Shown here piece by piece: positions 17,814 through 27,827 of a stretch of 64,000 nucleotides of DNA. Origin of the DNA: Pseudomonas sp. EpS/L25 (GTDB lineage: Bacteria > Pseudomonadota > Gammaproteobacteria > Pseudomonadales > Pseudomonadaceae); contig NZ_LNUP01000011.1 of the NCBI RefSeq assembly GCF_001512295.1, forward strand, positions 689,781-753,780. Reading direction: 5' to 3'. The notes beneath the pieces were generated by a model that did no database searches, was not told the origin of the DNA, and saw only the letters and a list, made by a program, of their open reading frames with translations. Positions within the stretch are counted from its first letter, which is position 1, and each line of letters begins with the position of its first letter. The position numbers and the translations under genes were made by a program.

Positions 17814-18857
17814 ATGCGCCATGGCGATATCTCCAGCAGCCCCGACACCGTCGGTGTGGCTGTCGTCAACTACCGGATGCCGCGCCTGCACAGCAAGGCG
17901 GAGGTGCTGGACAACGCCCGCCAGATCGCCACGATGATCAAGGGCATGAAGCTCGGCCTGCCGGGCATGGACCTGGCGGTGTTCCCCGAGTACAGCACCA
18001 TGGGGATCATGTACGACCGCGACGAAATGATGGCCACCGCCGCGACCATCCCCGGCGAGGAGACGGCGATCTTCGCCGCCGCCTGCCGCGAGGCCCGGAC
18101 CTGGGGCATCTTTTCCCTCACCGGCGAACGCCACGAGGAGCATCCGCACAAGGCCCCCTACAACACCCTGGTGCTGATCGACGACCAGGGCGAGATCGTG
18201 CAGAAGTACCGCAAGTGCATCCCCTGGTGCCCCATCGAAGGCTGGTATCCCGGGGACCGCACCTACGTCAGCGAGGGTCCCAAGGGCCTGAAGATCAGCC
18301 TGATCATCTGCGACGACGGCAACTACCCGGAGATCTGGCGCGACTGCGCCATGAAGGGTGCCGAGCTGATCGTGCGCTGCCAGGGCTACATGTATCCGGC
18401 CAAGGAACAGCAGGTGCTGATGGCCAAGACCATGGCCTGGGCCAACAACTGCTACGTGGCGGTGGCCAACGCCACCGGCTTCGACGGGGTCTACAGCTAT
18501 TTCGGCCATTCGGCCCTGATCGGCTTCGATGGTCGCACCCTGGGCGAGTGCGGCGAGGAGGAAATGGGTATCCAGTACGCCCAGCTGTCGGTCTCGCAGA
18601 TTCGCGACGCCCGCGCCAACGACCAGTCGCAGAATCACCTGTTCAAGTTGCTGCACCGGGGCTACACCGGCGTCTACAACTCCGGCGATGGCGACAAGGG
18701 CGTGGCCGATTGCCCCTTCGACTTCTACCGCACCTGGGTGCTGGATGCCCAGAAGGCCCAGGCGGATGTCGAGCGGATGACCCGCTCCACCATCGGCGTA
18801 GCGGACTGCCCGGTAGGCGAGCTGCCGCATCCCGGTCAGGAACGACAGCTGGGCTGA
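17814..18857 (+). CDS. amiE: Aliphatic amidase
   Basis: A 347-residue nitrilase-superfamily amidase very similar to Pseudomonas aeruginosa AmiE throughout. The catalytic triad falls at the expected positions: Glu59 (VFPEYS), Lys134 (KYRKCIPW) and Cys166 (IICDDGNYP). It releases ammonia from acetamide, propionamide and similar amides in the cytoplasm. A GGAGC ribosome site precedes the ATG. It is followed by amiB as in the classical amidase operon, but no amiC, amiR or amiS is present. Confidence 0.96.
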   Translation: MRHGDISSSPDTVGVAVVNYRMPRLHSKAEVLDNARQIATMIKGMKLGLPGMDLAVFPEYSTMGIMYDRDEMMATAATIPGEETAIFAAACREARTWGIFSLTGERHEEHPHKAPYNTLVLIDDQGEIVQKYRKCIPWCPIEGWYPGDRTYVSEGPKGLKISLIICDDGNYPEIWRDCAMKGAELIVRCQGYMYPAKEQQVLMAKTMAWANNCYVAVANATGFDGVYSYFGHSALIGFDGRTLGECGEEEMGIQYAQLSVSQIRDARANDQSQNHLFKLLHRGYTGVYNSGDGDKGVADCPFDFYRTWVLDAQKAQADVERMTRSTIGVADCPVGELPHPGQERQLG

Positions 18858-18877
18858 GCCGCCAGGGAGGAGGGCGC

Positions 18878-19909
18878 ATGCCATTCGTCAACGACCTGCT
18901 GGAGCACAACCGCGGCCAATTGGCTCGCGAGGGCCAGGCGCCGCTGCCCTCGCGCTTCCTCTTCGAACCAGCCGCGGTCATGGCGCTGCTGCGCGCCCGC
19001 ATCCTCGGCCAGGACAGGGTGCTCGACCAGGTGGAAGCCTTGCTCAAGGTGGTGAAGGCCGACATCGGCGACCCGGAACGACCGCTCGGCGTCAGCCTGT
19101 TCATCGGCCCCACCGGCGTCGGCAAGACCGAGCTCGTGCGCCTGCTGGCCCAGGGCATCCACGGCCGCCCGGATGCCCTGTGCCGCATCGACATGAATAC
19201 CCTGGCCCAGGAACACTACGCCGCGGCCCTGGCCGGCGCGCCGCCTGGCTACGTAGGGAGCAAGGAAGGCACCACCCTGTTCGACGCCGAAGCCATCTCC
19301 GGTAGCTACGGCCGTCCCGGCATCGTGCTGTTCGACGAGTTGGAAAAGGCCGATGGCCAGGTCATCCGCACCCTGCTGAACGTGCTCGACAGCGGCCAGC
19401 TGGTGCTCAGCGCCGGCAGCAAGCGCCTCGACTTCCGCAACAGCCTCATCTTCATGACCAGCAACCTGGGCGCCCGCGCCGTGGAGGCCTATCGCGCCCG
19501 CTTCGAGCATGGCTGGCGGCGCTGGCTCAACCGGCTGCCCCAGGAGCAGGGCCGTATCCTGGAAGAGAGCTTGCACCAGCACTTCGATCCGGAATTCCTC
19601 AACCGCATCGATCGCATCCTGGCCTTCGAACGCCTCGAACACGACTGGCTTCCCGGCCTGCTCGACATCGAGCTGGGCAAGCTCAACCAGCGCCTGCACC
19701 GCCACGGGCGTAGCCTGGAACTGGACGAGCGCGCCAAGGCCTTCCTTTGCCAAGGACACGATGCCCGGTTCGGTGCCCGCGACCTGGTCAGGTGGCTGCG
19801 CCGGGAATTGGAACCGGCGGTAGCCGCCAGGCTGCTCGCTCAACCGATGGCCTGCCGCCTGCAGGCGCTGTACGGGGAGGAGGGCCTGAACGTTCGGGCG
19901 TTGGACTGA
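18878..19909 (+). CDS. amiB: AAA+ ATPase AmiB (ClpA/B-like)
   Basis: A 343-residue AAA+ protein resembling one ClpA/ClpB module. It has Walker A GPTGVGKTE, Walker B IVLFDELEKAD, a pore-loop-like GAPPGYVGSKEG, sensor-1 region FMTSNLGARA and a C-terminal lid with GARDLVRWLRREL. In P. aeruginosa AmiB is encoded after AmiE; a role with the amide transporter has been proposed there but not proven. The ATG at 18878 follows GGGAGGAGGG. It is the last gene of the amide unit, 20 bases after amiE. Confidence 0.88.
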   Translation: MPFVNDLLEHNRGQLAREGQAPLPSRFLFEPAAVMALLRARILGQDRVLDQVEALLKVVKADIGDPERPLGVSLFIGPTGVGKTELVRLLAQGIHGRPDALCRIDMNTLAQEHYAAALAGAPPGYVGSKEGTTLFDAEAISGSYGRPGIVLFDELEKADGQVIRTLLNVLDSGQLVLSAGSKRLDFRNSLIFMTSNLGARAVEAYRARFEHGWRRWLNRLPQEQGRILEESLHQHFDPEFLNRIDRILAFERLEHDWLPGLLDIELGKLNQRLHRHGRSLELDERAKAFLCQGHDARFGARDLVRWLRRELEPAVAARLLAQPMACRLQALYGEEGLNVRALD

Positions 19910-20040
19910 CCAAGATCCTTACGAAACGAGAGCTGACAGGAAGCGGCCGGGTAGCGGTCTCAATCTTTGGCGCCCGGCCCTTGGGAGAAACCCGGCAAGC
20001 TCAGCCCGATGGCGGGCGGGAGGAGGGTGGCCGCACCGGG

Positions 20041-20565
20041 TTAGCCGGCCCTCCGCGAATCCTGCTCCGCTGCGAGCGGGATACGGTCGATGACGTCCTG
20101 ATAAGGCGCCAGGTCGAGGAAGGCCTCGACCCGGACGGCCCGGTCATCGTGCATGTCGAATATCCAGACGTACTCGTTGCGATAGGGAGCGCCATCGCGG
20201 GCGGTGGCCGTGCCATTCCAGCGCACCACCACCTGGTTGCCCTGCGCCCAGATGGCCTGCACCCTGGGCACGATTGGCGTCGCCAGTCGCTGTGCGAAGG
20301 GCCGTACCGCGCGGTGCAAGAACTCCTGGCGACCGCGATAGACACCCGCAGCGGGGCCGCTGCCTTGTATGGTCCAGACCACGTCGGGCGAGATGACGTC
20401 CTCGAAGAAACTGCCTTTGCCTGAGGTCCAGTCGGCAAAAGCCCGTTCGATGACCTGACGATTGCGCTCGGACAGCGGTTCGGCAGCGCCGGCCGTGCCG
20501 GTAGCGCAGATCAGCGTGGCAAGCATCAGGAGCGCGGCCCAGGCGAACCGGTTGGATGGATTCAT
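20041..20565 (-). CDS. Exported NTF2-like (SnoaL-like) protein
   Basis: A 174-residue protein with a signal peptide (cleavage near AGAAEP, about residue 27) and an NTF2-like cone domain. Typical elements are the helix RNQVIERAFADW-like segment, VVWTIQGSGPAAGVYRGRQEF and WNGTATARDGAPYRNEYVWIFDMHD. SnoaL-like proteins bind small hydrophobic ligands or act as cyclases or isomerases; this exported copy has no assigned substrate. The ATG at 20565 is used, since the upstream alternative is a TTG. It is convergent with amiB. Confidence 0.82.
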   Translation of the reverse strand: MNPSNRFAWAALLMLATLICATGTAGAAEPLSERNRQVIERAFADWTSGKGSFFEDVISPDVVWTIQGSGPAAGVYRGRQEFLHRAVRPFAQRLATPIVPRVQAIWAQGNQVVVRWNGTATARDGAPYRNEYVWIFDMHDDRAVRVEAFLDLAPYQDVIDRIPLAAEQDSRRAG

Positions 20566-20910
20566 GGCGGTCAAACCTCGCGACTAGGACTCGTTGACGG
20601 GCTTCCTGCACGGCTCTCCGGATGGAGACGTTGCCCGGGAATCACCATAAGCCTGCGGGCCTGTATGGATAAGCCGCCAAAGCCTGGACGACTTGGTTAG
20701 CCTTTCTTACCGATCAACCTATGGAGACCGCGATTGGCCTGTGCTAGCCGTTAGTACTTAGCCTGATCAGTCGACGCCTGGCATCCAGCACCGGTAAAGA
20801 GCGGCCAGGTAGCCGTAGCGAAGGACGTTGCCTACACGGACGCTTCGACGGTCGCCAAAGGGCCTGGGCAACCCAGGAGAACCTAGGGCGTAATTCCTAG
20901 TTTATCTTCG
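20566..20910. other. Intergenic region without a recognised gene
   Basis: About 345 bases between the exported NTF2-like gene and the broken LysR gene. I see no convincing reading frame, strong hairpin with a U-tract or known repeat. It should contain the promoter of the leftward NTF2-like gene. Confidence 0.5.
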
Positions 20911-21817
20911 TTATCGCTGGTCTGCCGAATCATTATAACTCAGTGCCTCTACAACAACCGCAAGGGCCCGTGGAAGCTCCTGTTGGCGTGCAAAGAACAG
21001 GTGGTAGCCGGGAAATGTGCGCCACCAGCCTTCCAATACCGGTAGAAGCCGGCCTTCAGCTAAATGCGGGCGGACAAGATCCTCAGGAATGTAGGCCATG
21101 CCATGAGACGACAGTGCAGCGCGCAGCATCGGATAGACGCCGTTGAACACTAGCCGGCTGGGCACACGAACATTGACTTCGCGACAACCCTGCTTCAACT
21201 CCCAGGCATAGCAGCCACCGTTCGCCAGGCGCAGGGCGATGCAGTCGTGTAGAAGCAGATCCTCAGGAATGACTGGCGCAGGTCGTCGCTCCAGGTAGGC
21301 AGGCGAGGCGACGACAGCAAATCGTAAATCCGGACCGATCCGGATTGCAGAGGTGTCCTTATCTAGCCCATCGCCGATGGCGTACGCCGAAGTCAAAGCG
21401 GCCTTGCACGATGTCGCTACGGGCGTAGTCGTCGTTCAGCTCTAACTGTAATTGGGGATAGGCCTGTAGCAGCGGCGCTAGGCGCGGCCAAAGTAAGGTA
21501 TCGATCGCATGATCGGTTGCAGTGATACGGACGTTGCCGGCCGGTGCATCGTTGTGCGCTATCACTCGCTGCAGCTCGGCCTCGATGTCCGCCAATCGCG
21601 GTGTGATTTCCGCCAACAGATACTGGCCGGCCTCGGTGACGGCTACGCTGCGCGTGGTTCGAGTCAGCAGGCGTATGCCCAACCGGGTTTCGAGTGCGCG
21701 GATGCGACTGCTGAGCATGGATTGCGACATGTCCAATTGGGCGGCAGCACGAGTGAAGTTACGTTCGCGGGCCACCGCAATCAGTGCCAGCAGGTCGCCA
21801 TAGTGATGACGCGCCAT
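20911..21817 (-). pseudogene. LysR-family regulator, frameshifted
   Basis: A full-length LysR gene split by one frameshift near 21379–21385. The 5' part has the winged helix-turn-helix (ARERNFTRAAAQLDMSQSML) and the first effector-domain strands up to FDFGVR. The 3' part resumes at IGDGLDKDTSAIRIGPDL and carries the rest of the effector domain. Removing one C restores a protein of about 300 residues like the two intact LysR genes downstream. It is divergent from paoA, the usual place for its activator. A sequencing error is possible; otherwise pao control by this protein is lost. Confidence 0.85.
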
Positions 21818-22070
21818 CCGTCCGCCCTGTTACGAAAAGGAAGTCAGTGTAGCAATCCGGAAGGCTGGCGCGGCCTCAGTCATTTCCTGTCCTCGATTTG
21901 GTAAAGAAGCGAATGGGCTAGGCGCCATACCGGTTGGCGAGGGATCTATCGCTCTGTTGCATGGCTGCGTTCGATGTTACCGGGGTCTCGCTTACCGCTG
22001 AGCTGCTTAGAGTCCGGGTTTGCGCGGCGCTGATCCGCGCTATCGCCATGGATATCTGGAGGATCGCCCC

Positions 22071-22892
22071 ATGCCCTGCGTGCCCGAGCATGATTCCAAC
22101 GCCGAACTCAACGCTGACGAAGTAGTCCTGCTTGAGGCACTGCCCGAGCTAGATCATGTCGGCCAGTCCCGCCGAGCCTTCATACTGCAATCCGCTGCGG
22201 GTGGCCTGGGCCTGTTCGCCAGCCAATTACTGGTACAGGAATCCGCATTGGCTGACCTGGTGTTGGCTGAAGACGCCCTCCAAGCACCGGTCAAGGCTCA
22301 GAACGTAGTGGCGGTGGCTGTCCAAGTGAACGGTCAGCGACACCAGCTGGCGCTGGATTCACGGGTTGTGCTGCTCGATGCGCTGCGCGAGCGGCTGGGC
22401 TTGACCGGCACCAAAAAGGGCTGCGACCAGGGACAGTGTGGTGCCTGTACCGTTCTGGTGGATGGCCAGCGCGTGCTTTCCTGCCTGACGCTAACGGCGA
22501 CGCTCGAGGGTCGCACCGTCACCACCATCGAAGGCTTGGCACAAGGCGACCACCTGCATCCCGTCCAGGCCGCCTTCATCAAGCACGATGCCTTCCAGTG
22601 TGGGTATTGCACACCAGGTCAGATTTGCTCGGCGGTCGGCATGCTGGACGAGGCGCGGCGTGGTCAAGTCAGCCATGTCACCGCTGACGTCCGCCGTCAG
22701 GCGACGCTGCTTGACGACGCCGAGATCCGCGAGCGTATGAGCGGCAACATCTGCAGATGCGGAGCCTATCCCGGCATCGTTGCGGCGGTCCAGGAGGTTC
22801 ACTCAGGACGGCAGGCAGCGCGTACCTGGGGATTCGCGGACGAAGAGCAACTGGCCTGGGCACGGCAGGAGGATGGTCATGAGACCGTTTGA
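22071..22892 (+). CDS. paoA: Periplasmic aldehyde oxidoreductase, [2Fe-2S] subunit
   Basis: A 273-residue small subunit of a xanthine-oxidase-family enzyme. A twin-arginine motif (SRRAFIL, near residue 33) after an N-terminal extension predicts Tat export with its partners, as for E. coli PaoA. Two [2Fe-2S] sites are visible: the plant-ferredoxin type (GCDQGQCGACTV…LSC) and the helical type (CGYCTPGQ…CRCGAYPG). It passes electrons between the molybdenum centre of PaoC and the FAD of PaoB. GGAGG precedes the ATG. It overlaps paoB by 14 bases. Confidence 0.93.
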   Translation: MPCVPEHDSNAELNADEVVLLEALPELDHVGQSRRAFILQSAAGGLGLFASQLLVQESALADLVLAEDALQAPVKAQNVVAVAVQVNGQRHQLALDSRVVLLDALRERLGLTGTKKGCDQGQCGACTVLVDGQRVLSCLTLTATLEGRTVTTIEGLAQGDHLHPVQAAFIKHDAFQCGYCTPGQICSAVGMLDEARRGQVSHVTADVRRQATLLDDAEIRERMSGNICRCGAYPGIVAAVQEVHSGRQAARTWGFADEEQLAWARQEDGHETV

Positions 22893-23871
22893 GTATGTCA
22901 GGGTGACCGATGCCCAAACGGGCGTCAGCGCAGCGTCTGATCACCCAGGTGCGCGCTTTATCGCCGGCGGAACCAATCTGCTCGATTTGATGAAGGAGGA
23001 TGTCGAGCGGCCTACGCGCCTGGTGGACGTTGGAGCGCTGCCGCTGCGCCAGATTCAGCGTAATCGCTCGGGGCTTGTGCTTGGTGCTCTGGCCAGCAAC
23101 AGCGAGACAGCCAACCATCCGCTGGTGCGTGAGCACTACCCACTGCTGACTCAGGCTATCGTCGCTGGAGCGTCGGGACAGTTGCGCAACATGGCCACGA
23201 ATGGCGGCAACCTCATGCAGCGCACCCGCTGCCAATACTTCTACGACACGACACTACCGTGCAACAAGCGTGCTCCAGGCAGCGGTTGCGGGGCTCGCGA
23301 CGGGCTCAATCGGAGTCATGCCATTCTCGGCTGGAGCGAGGCCTGCGTCGCCACCTATCCAGGCGATATGGCCAATGCCCTGTATGCGCTGGATGCGCGG
23401 GTCCGGGTGCGTGGGGTGAATGGTCGTGAGCGGCTGATTCCGGTCGGTGAGTTCCATCGCCTGCCAGGCGACACGCCTGAGCGGGACAACCAACTGCTCC
23501 AAGGCGAACTCATCACGGCACTGGAGCTGCCTGCAGCTGCCGGCGATTTCGCGCGCCACAGCTACTACCTCAAGGTACGTGACCGTGCTTCTTATGCCTT
23601 CGCCATGGTAGCGGTGGCCGTTGGCCTAGAGCTGGAGGGGGATCGTATTCGCCAGGCGCGTCTGGTGCTGGGTGGCGTAGCGCACAAGCCTTGGCGAAGT
23701 CTCGCTGCCGAGGATGCGCTGCGCGGACGTCGGATCGATGCCGAGAGCTTCGAGTTGGCGGCGCAACTGGCCCTGGAGGGCGCCCGGCCATTGGCGCACA
23801 ACGGCTACAAGATCGAACTGGGTCGACGGGCAGTGGCGCGAGCCCTGGCCCAGGCCGCACAACTGGCCTGA
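22879..23871 (+). CDS. paoB: Periplasmic aldehyde oxidoreductase, FAD subunit
   Basis: A 330-residue FAD-binding subunit of the CO-dehydrogenase/xanthine-dehydrogenase medium-chain family. FAD-binding stretches FIAGGTNLLDLMK and NMATNGGNLMQRTRC are visible. The insert CQYFYDT…CNKRAPGSGCGA carries the cysteines that in PaoB hold an extra [4Fe-4S] cluster. The ATG at 22879 has AGGAGG six bases upstream, better placed than the ATG two codons earlier. It has no signal of its own, consistent with hitch-hiker export through PaoA. Confidence 0.92.
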   Translation: MRPFEYVRVTDAQTGVSAASDHPGARFIAGGTNLLDLMKEDVERPTRLVDVGALPLRQIQRNRSGLVLGALASNSETANHPLVREHYPLLTQAIVAGASGQLRNMATNGGNLMQRTRCQYFYDTTLPCNKRAPGSGCGARDGLNRSHAILGWSEACVATYPGDMANALYALDARVRVRGVNGRERLIPVGEFHRLPGDTPERDNQLLQGELITALELPAAAGDFARHSYYLKVRDRASYAFAMVAVAVGLELEGDRIRQARLVLGGVAHKPWRSLAAEDALRGRRIDAESFELAAQLALEGARPLAHNGYKIELGRRAVARALAQAAQLA

Positions 23872-23893
23872 CGACAGCGAGGATTATCCGTCC

Positions 23894-26083
23894 ATGACAC
23901 GATATCTAGGCAAGGAAACTACACGGGTCGACGGCGTTGCCAAGGTCACCGGTCAGGCCAAGTACGCTGCAGAATTTCAGGTGCCGCATCTGGCCTATGG
24001 CTTTTTGGTGTTGAGCAGCGTGGCCCGCGGGCGTGTGCTGGAGATCGACACTGCCGAGGCCGAGCGGGCGGCAGGCGTCATCCGCGTTTTCACCCATGGT
24101 AACACTCCCGTTTTCGGCCCGGGCTCGGAGATGGGGTCGCCTACCCGAAACTGGGCGCTGCAGTCTGATCGCATCCTGTTCAACGGACAGCCCATTGCGC
24201 TGGTGGTCGCCGAGAGTTACGAGCAGGCAAGGTACGCGGCGAGGCTGGTGCAGGCGCGATACCAGTCAGAGCCCCATTTCACCGATCTTGATGCGGTGCT
24301 CGATCAAGCACAGCCTGATTCCGACAGTGCCCAATCCCATCCCCGTGGTAACCCCCAGGCCGCTTTAGATTCCGCGGCGATTCGGCTGAGTGCCGAGTAC
24401 CGTATCCCGGTGGAACACCACAATCCTATCGAGCCCCATGCCGCCATCGCAGTCTGGGAAGGCGAGCAGTTGACGCTCTTCGACAAGACCCAGCAGGTCA
24501 ATGGCGTGCGTCAGCATCTCGCTTCTAGTCTCGGTATGTCACCGGAACAAATAAGGGTGATTTCGCCCTTCGTGGGGGGGGCGTTCGGCTCTTCGCTCAA
24601 GCCCAATTACTATCCGCTACTGACCGCCATGGCCGCTCGCGAACTCAAGCGCCCGGTCAAGCTGGTCTATACCCGCAGTCAGATGTTCACCGGTCACGGC
24701 TACCGGCCGCAAACCACCCAGCGTGTCACCCTGGGCGCCGATCGGGGTGGTCGCCTGCAGGCGATGATTCACGAGGCCTTTCACAATACCTCGCGTTTCG
24801 AGACATTTTCCGATGCCACCACGCAGTTCACGCGGTAGGTCTATGCCTGCCCCAATTTGCACGCGCCGCTACGGGTCGCGCCCACCGATCTGGCTACGCC
24901 AACCTGGATGCGGGCACCGGGTGCGGTCAGCGGCATGTTTGCGCTGGAAAGCGCCATGGACGAGCTGGCTCACGAGCTTCGCATGGATCCCCTGCAGCTG
25001 CGGCTGGTCAATTACGCCGAGCACGATCCGGAAAGTGGCAAACCCTTCACCAGTAAGGCACTGCGCGAATGCTATCGGCTTGGCGCTGAGAAATTCGGTT
25101 GGCAGCACCGCTCGCCCGAGCCCCGTTCGATGCGCGACGGCAAGCTACTGGTAGGTTGGGGAATGGCTACTGGCGTCTGGGGTGCCATGCAGATGCCCGC
25201 GAGTGCGCGGGTCATCTACCAGGCCGACGGCACGGCACGAGTAGCCAGCGCCACCAGCGACATAGGTCCTGGCACTTATACGGTGATGACCATGATTGCC
25301 GCGGAATTCCTTGGTTTGCGTTTGGATCAGGTGCACTTCGAGCTGGGCGACACCCGGCAGCCCAAAGCGCCACCTCAGGGCGGCTCCTTTACTACCTCGA
25401 GCGTCGGTACCGCGGTACGAGGGGCTGCCCTAGGCATCACCGCCCGGCTGCTGGGCTTGGCGCAGCGTGAACGCGGCTCGGCTCTTGCGGGAGAGGCGCC
25501 GGATGCTGTGGAACTCTTCGACGGAGTGTTGCGCGTCAAAGCCGACCCGCAGCGTAGTGTGCCGGTAGCCGACCTGATGGGGCGCCATGGCCTCGTGGAG
25601 ATCGTCGAAACCTATGACTCAGTACCGTCGCCAGAGCGTGAGCAGTACGCGGCCCTGGCCCATGGCGCACAGTTCGTCGAGGTCAAGGTCGACCCTGAAC
25701 TGGGTACGGTGCGCGTTACTCGCGTCGTCGAGGTCACGGCCTGCGGCAAGATCCTCAACCCCTTGGCGTCCCATAGCCAGGAGATTGGCGGAGTGGTCTG
25801 GGGCATCGGCATGGCATTGGAAGAGGCCACCGAAATCGACCATCGCTTTGGTCGCATCATTAACGCCAATCTCCAGCACTACCACGTGCCGGTGAACGCT
25901 GACATCCACTCCATCGAGACGCTGTTCGTCGAAGAAGACGACACCCTGGTCAATCCCCTGGGCGTGAAGGGCATGGGCGAGCTGGGTATGGTGGGTATTC
26001 CCGCTGCCATCGCCAACGCGGTGTTCCATGCCACCGGCAAGCGCATCCGCGAATTGCCGATCACGCCAGAAAAGCTGCTGTAG
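23894..26083 (+). pseudogene. paoC: Aldehyde oxidoreductase molybdenum subunit, interrupted by amber stop
   Basis: A molybdenum-cofactor-binding subunit of 729 sense codons plus stop, close to the length of E. coli PaoC. It is interrupted only by an in-frame TAG at 24836–24838 between TTQFTR and VYACPNLHAP. Both sides are otherwise intact: the N-terminal part has RVDGVAKVTGQAKYAAE and SPFVGGAFGSS, and the C-terminal part keeps the catalytic Glu in KGMGELGMVG. Without suppression the product would be a 314-residue fragment lacking the active site. A recent nonsense mutation, a sequence error or amber read-through are the alternatives. Confidence 0.88.
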
Positions 26084-26096
26084 CGCGAGGCGTCGG

Positions 26097-27131
26097 ATGG
26101 AACAGCTGGATCTGCTGGTGTTACGCAGCGCCCGTGACTGGATGAGCGAGGGGCATCGAGTGATGCTGGCTACCGTGGTGCGTACCTGGGGGTCGTCCCC
26201 ACGCCCGCCCGGAGCCTTGATGGCCTTGCGCGAGGATGGAAGAAGCGTAGGCAGTGTCTCTGGTGGCTGTATCGAGGACGATCTGGTCGCTCGCTACACG
26301 CGCCTTGAGGGTGGCGCGGGAATGCCTGTGGGGGTGCCGGAGCGGCTGCGTTATGGCGTCAGTGCCGACGAAGCGCACCGCTTCGGGTTACCCTGTGGCG
26401 GCACTCTGGAGCTGGTACTGGAATTCCAGCCCGAGCTCGCTGTGCTGATTGAGCTGGTGGCGCGCCTCGAAAGGGGAGAGCTGGTACGACGCTGCCTGTC
26501 TCTGATCGATGGCCAGGTCAAGCTGACCGGGGGAACGGTCGATGCGACTCTGTATTGCGATGACGCTCGCCTGGAGACACCACTTGGCCCCGGTTATCGG
26601 CTCCTGCTGATAGGCGCTGGCGCCCTTGCTGAGTACGTGGCGACCATGGCGTTGTTCAACGGCTTCGAGGTCACGGTTTGCGATCCTCGTCCCGAGCAAC
26701 GGGCGAGCTGGGGGTTGGCTGGTGTGCACTGGCAGTCAGGCATGCCCGATGATGCCGTCGTCGACTTCGGTGCTGATTCGCGTAGCGCTATTGTCGCCCT
26801 GACCCATGATCCGCGCCTGGACGACCTTGCGCTGCTTGCGGCGCTGGAAAGTCCGGCTTTTTATGTCGGTGCTATCGGCTCCCGGCGCAATGACCGCAAC
26901 CGTCGCGAACGATTGTCGCTGCACTTCGGGGCGACCGCGACCACCCTCAAAAGACTACGCGGGCCCATCGGGCTGTATATCGGTAGCCGGACCCCGGCGG
27001 AAATTGCCGTGAGCGTCATGGCGGAGATTCTGGCGGTCAAGAACGAGGTGTCCCTGCCAGCAGCGTGGGCGGTGGCGCAAGCCAAGGATGACGCCGAAGC
27101 CATAGGTGTACGACGCCTGGCATCGGTTTAG
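26097..27131 (+). CDS. paoD: XdhC-family molybdenum-cofactor insertion chaperone
   Basis: A 344-residue XdhC/CoxI-family protein with the N-terminal XdhC region (TWGSSPRPPGALMALREDG, VSGGCIEDDLV, and the Cys of GLPCGGTLEL) and a C-terminal Rossmann fold (LLIGAGALAEYVA, YVGAIGSRRNDRNRR). In the pao system PaoD binds the molybdopterin cofactor and matures PaoC in the cytoplasm before export. It starts 13 bases after paoC, so it is in the same operon. It is intact although its client gene is broken. Confidence 0.9.
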   Translation: MEQLDLLVLRSARDWMSEGHRVMLATVVRTWGSSPRPPGALMALREDGRSVGSVSGGCIEDDLVARYTRLEGGAGMPVGVPERLRYGVSADEAHRFGLPCGGTLELVLEFQPELAVLIELVARLERGELVRRCLSLIDGQVKLTGGTVDATLYCDDARLETPLGPGYRLLLIGAGALAEYVATMALFNGFEVTVCDPRPEQRASWGLAGVHWQSGMPDDAVVDFGADSRSAIVALTHDPRLDDLALLAALESPAFYVGAIGSRRNDRNRRERLSLHFGATATTLKRLRGPIGLYIGSRTPAEIAVSVMAEILAVKNEVSLPAAWAVAQAKDDAEAIGVRRLASV

Positions 27132-27161
27132 CTTGGTGGTCCCTAATCAAGGAGCGCTTTC

Positions 27162-27827
27162 ATGAGGATCGGTATCCTCGGCGCGGGGCGTATGGGCGGC
27201 ACCCTTGGCAGTCTGCTCACCGCACAGGGCCATCAGGTCACCTTCGCCTATGCCCGCAATCGAGAGAAGCTCGAGCGTCTTGTTGTGGCGGCCGGGCCTG
27301 GTGGGCGAGTGGGAACGCCATCGGAAGCCGTGGCTGAGGCTGACTTGGTGCTGCTGGCCGTACACTGGTTGCAACTGGATGACGTGCTGGCGCAGGCCGG
27401 TAGCCTCGCAGGCAGGACGGTCTTGAGCTGCTGCAACCCACTGGACGCCGATGATCGCGAGCTGCTGATCGGCCATTTCGATTCAGGCGCCGAGAACCTG
27501 GCGCGGCGGCTGCCCGATTCCCGACTGGTCGCCGCTTTCCAAGCAACGCCGAGCGAAGTCTTGCGCAGCGTTTACGACAACCGTGCCGATCCCCTACGGC
27601 CGAGCCAGTTGTTGTGTGGCGATGACGCGACAGCAAAAGGCCAGGTCGCCGGTCTTATCACCGAGCTGGGCTTCGAGCCGGTAGATGCCGGGCCGTTACG
27701 CGTTGCTCGCTACCTTGAACCTTTTGGCATGCTATCTGGTGTCCTGGCCTACGAAACCGATCACGGTCCGGAGTGGGCCTATCGCTGCGCGCGATTGGAT
27801 CGGTTATTTGAGGTAGCCCGTCGTTAG
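27162..27827 (+). CDS. NADP-binding reductase of the F420-dependent NADP reductase type
   Basis: A 221-residue Rossmann protein with a clear dinucleotide motif (IGILGAGRMGGTLG) and the layout of the F420:NADP oxidoreductase/ProC-like family (ADLVLLAVHW, VLSCCNPL). Pseudomonads lack classical F420 chemistry, so its real substrate is unknown; members are often found with oxidoreductase clusters. It lies 30 bases after paoD and probably shares its transcript. It ends with a four-base overlap against a convergent gene. Confidence 0.8.
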   Translation: MRIGILGAGRMGGTLGSLLTAQGHQVTFAYARNREKLERLVVAAGPGGRVGTPSEAVAEADLVLLAVHWLQLDDVLAQAGSLAGRTVLSCCNPLDADDRELLIGHFDSGAENLARRLPDSRLVAAFQATPSEVLRSVYDNRADPLRPSQLLCGDDATAKGQVAGLITELGFEPVDAGPLRVARYLEPFGMLSGVLAYETDHGPEWAYRCARLDRLFEVARR

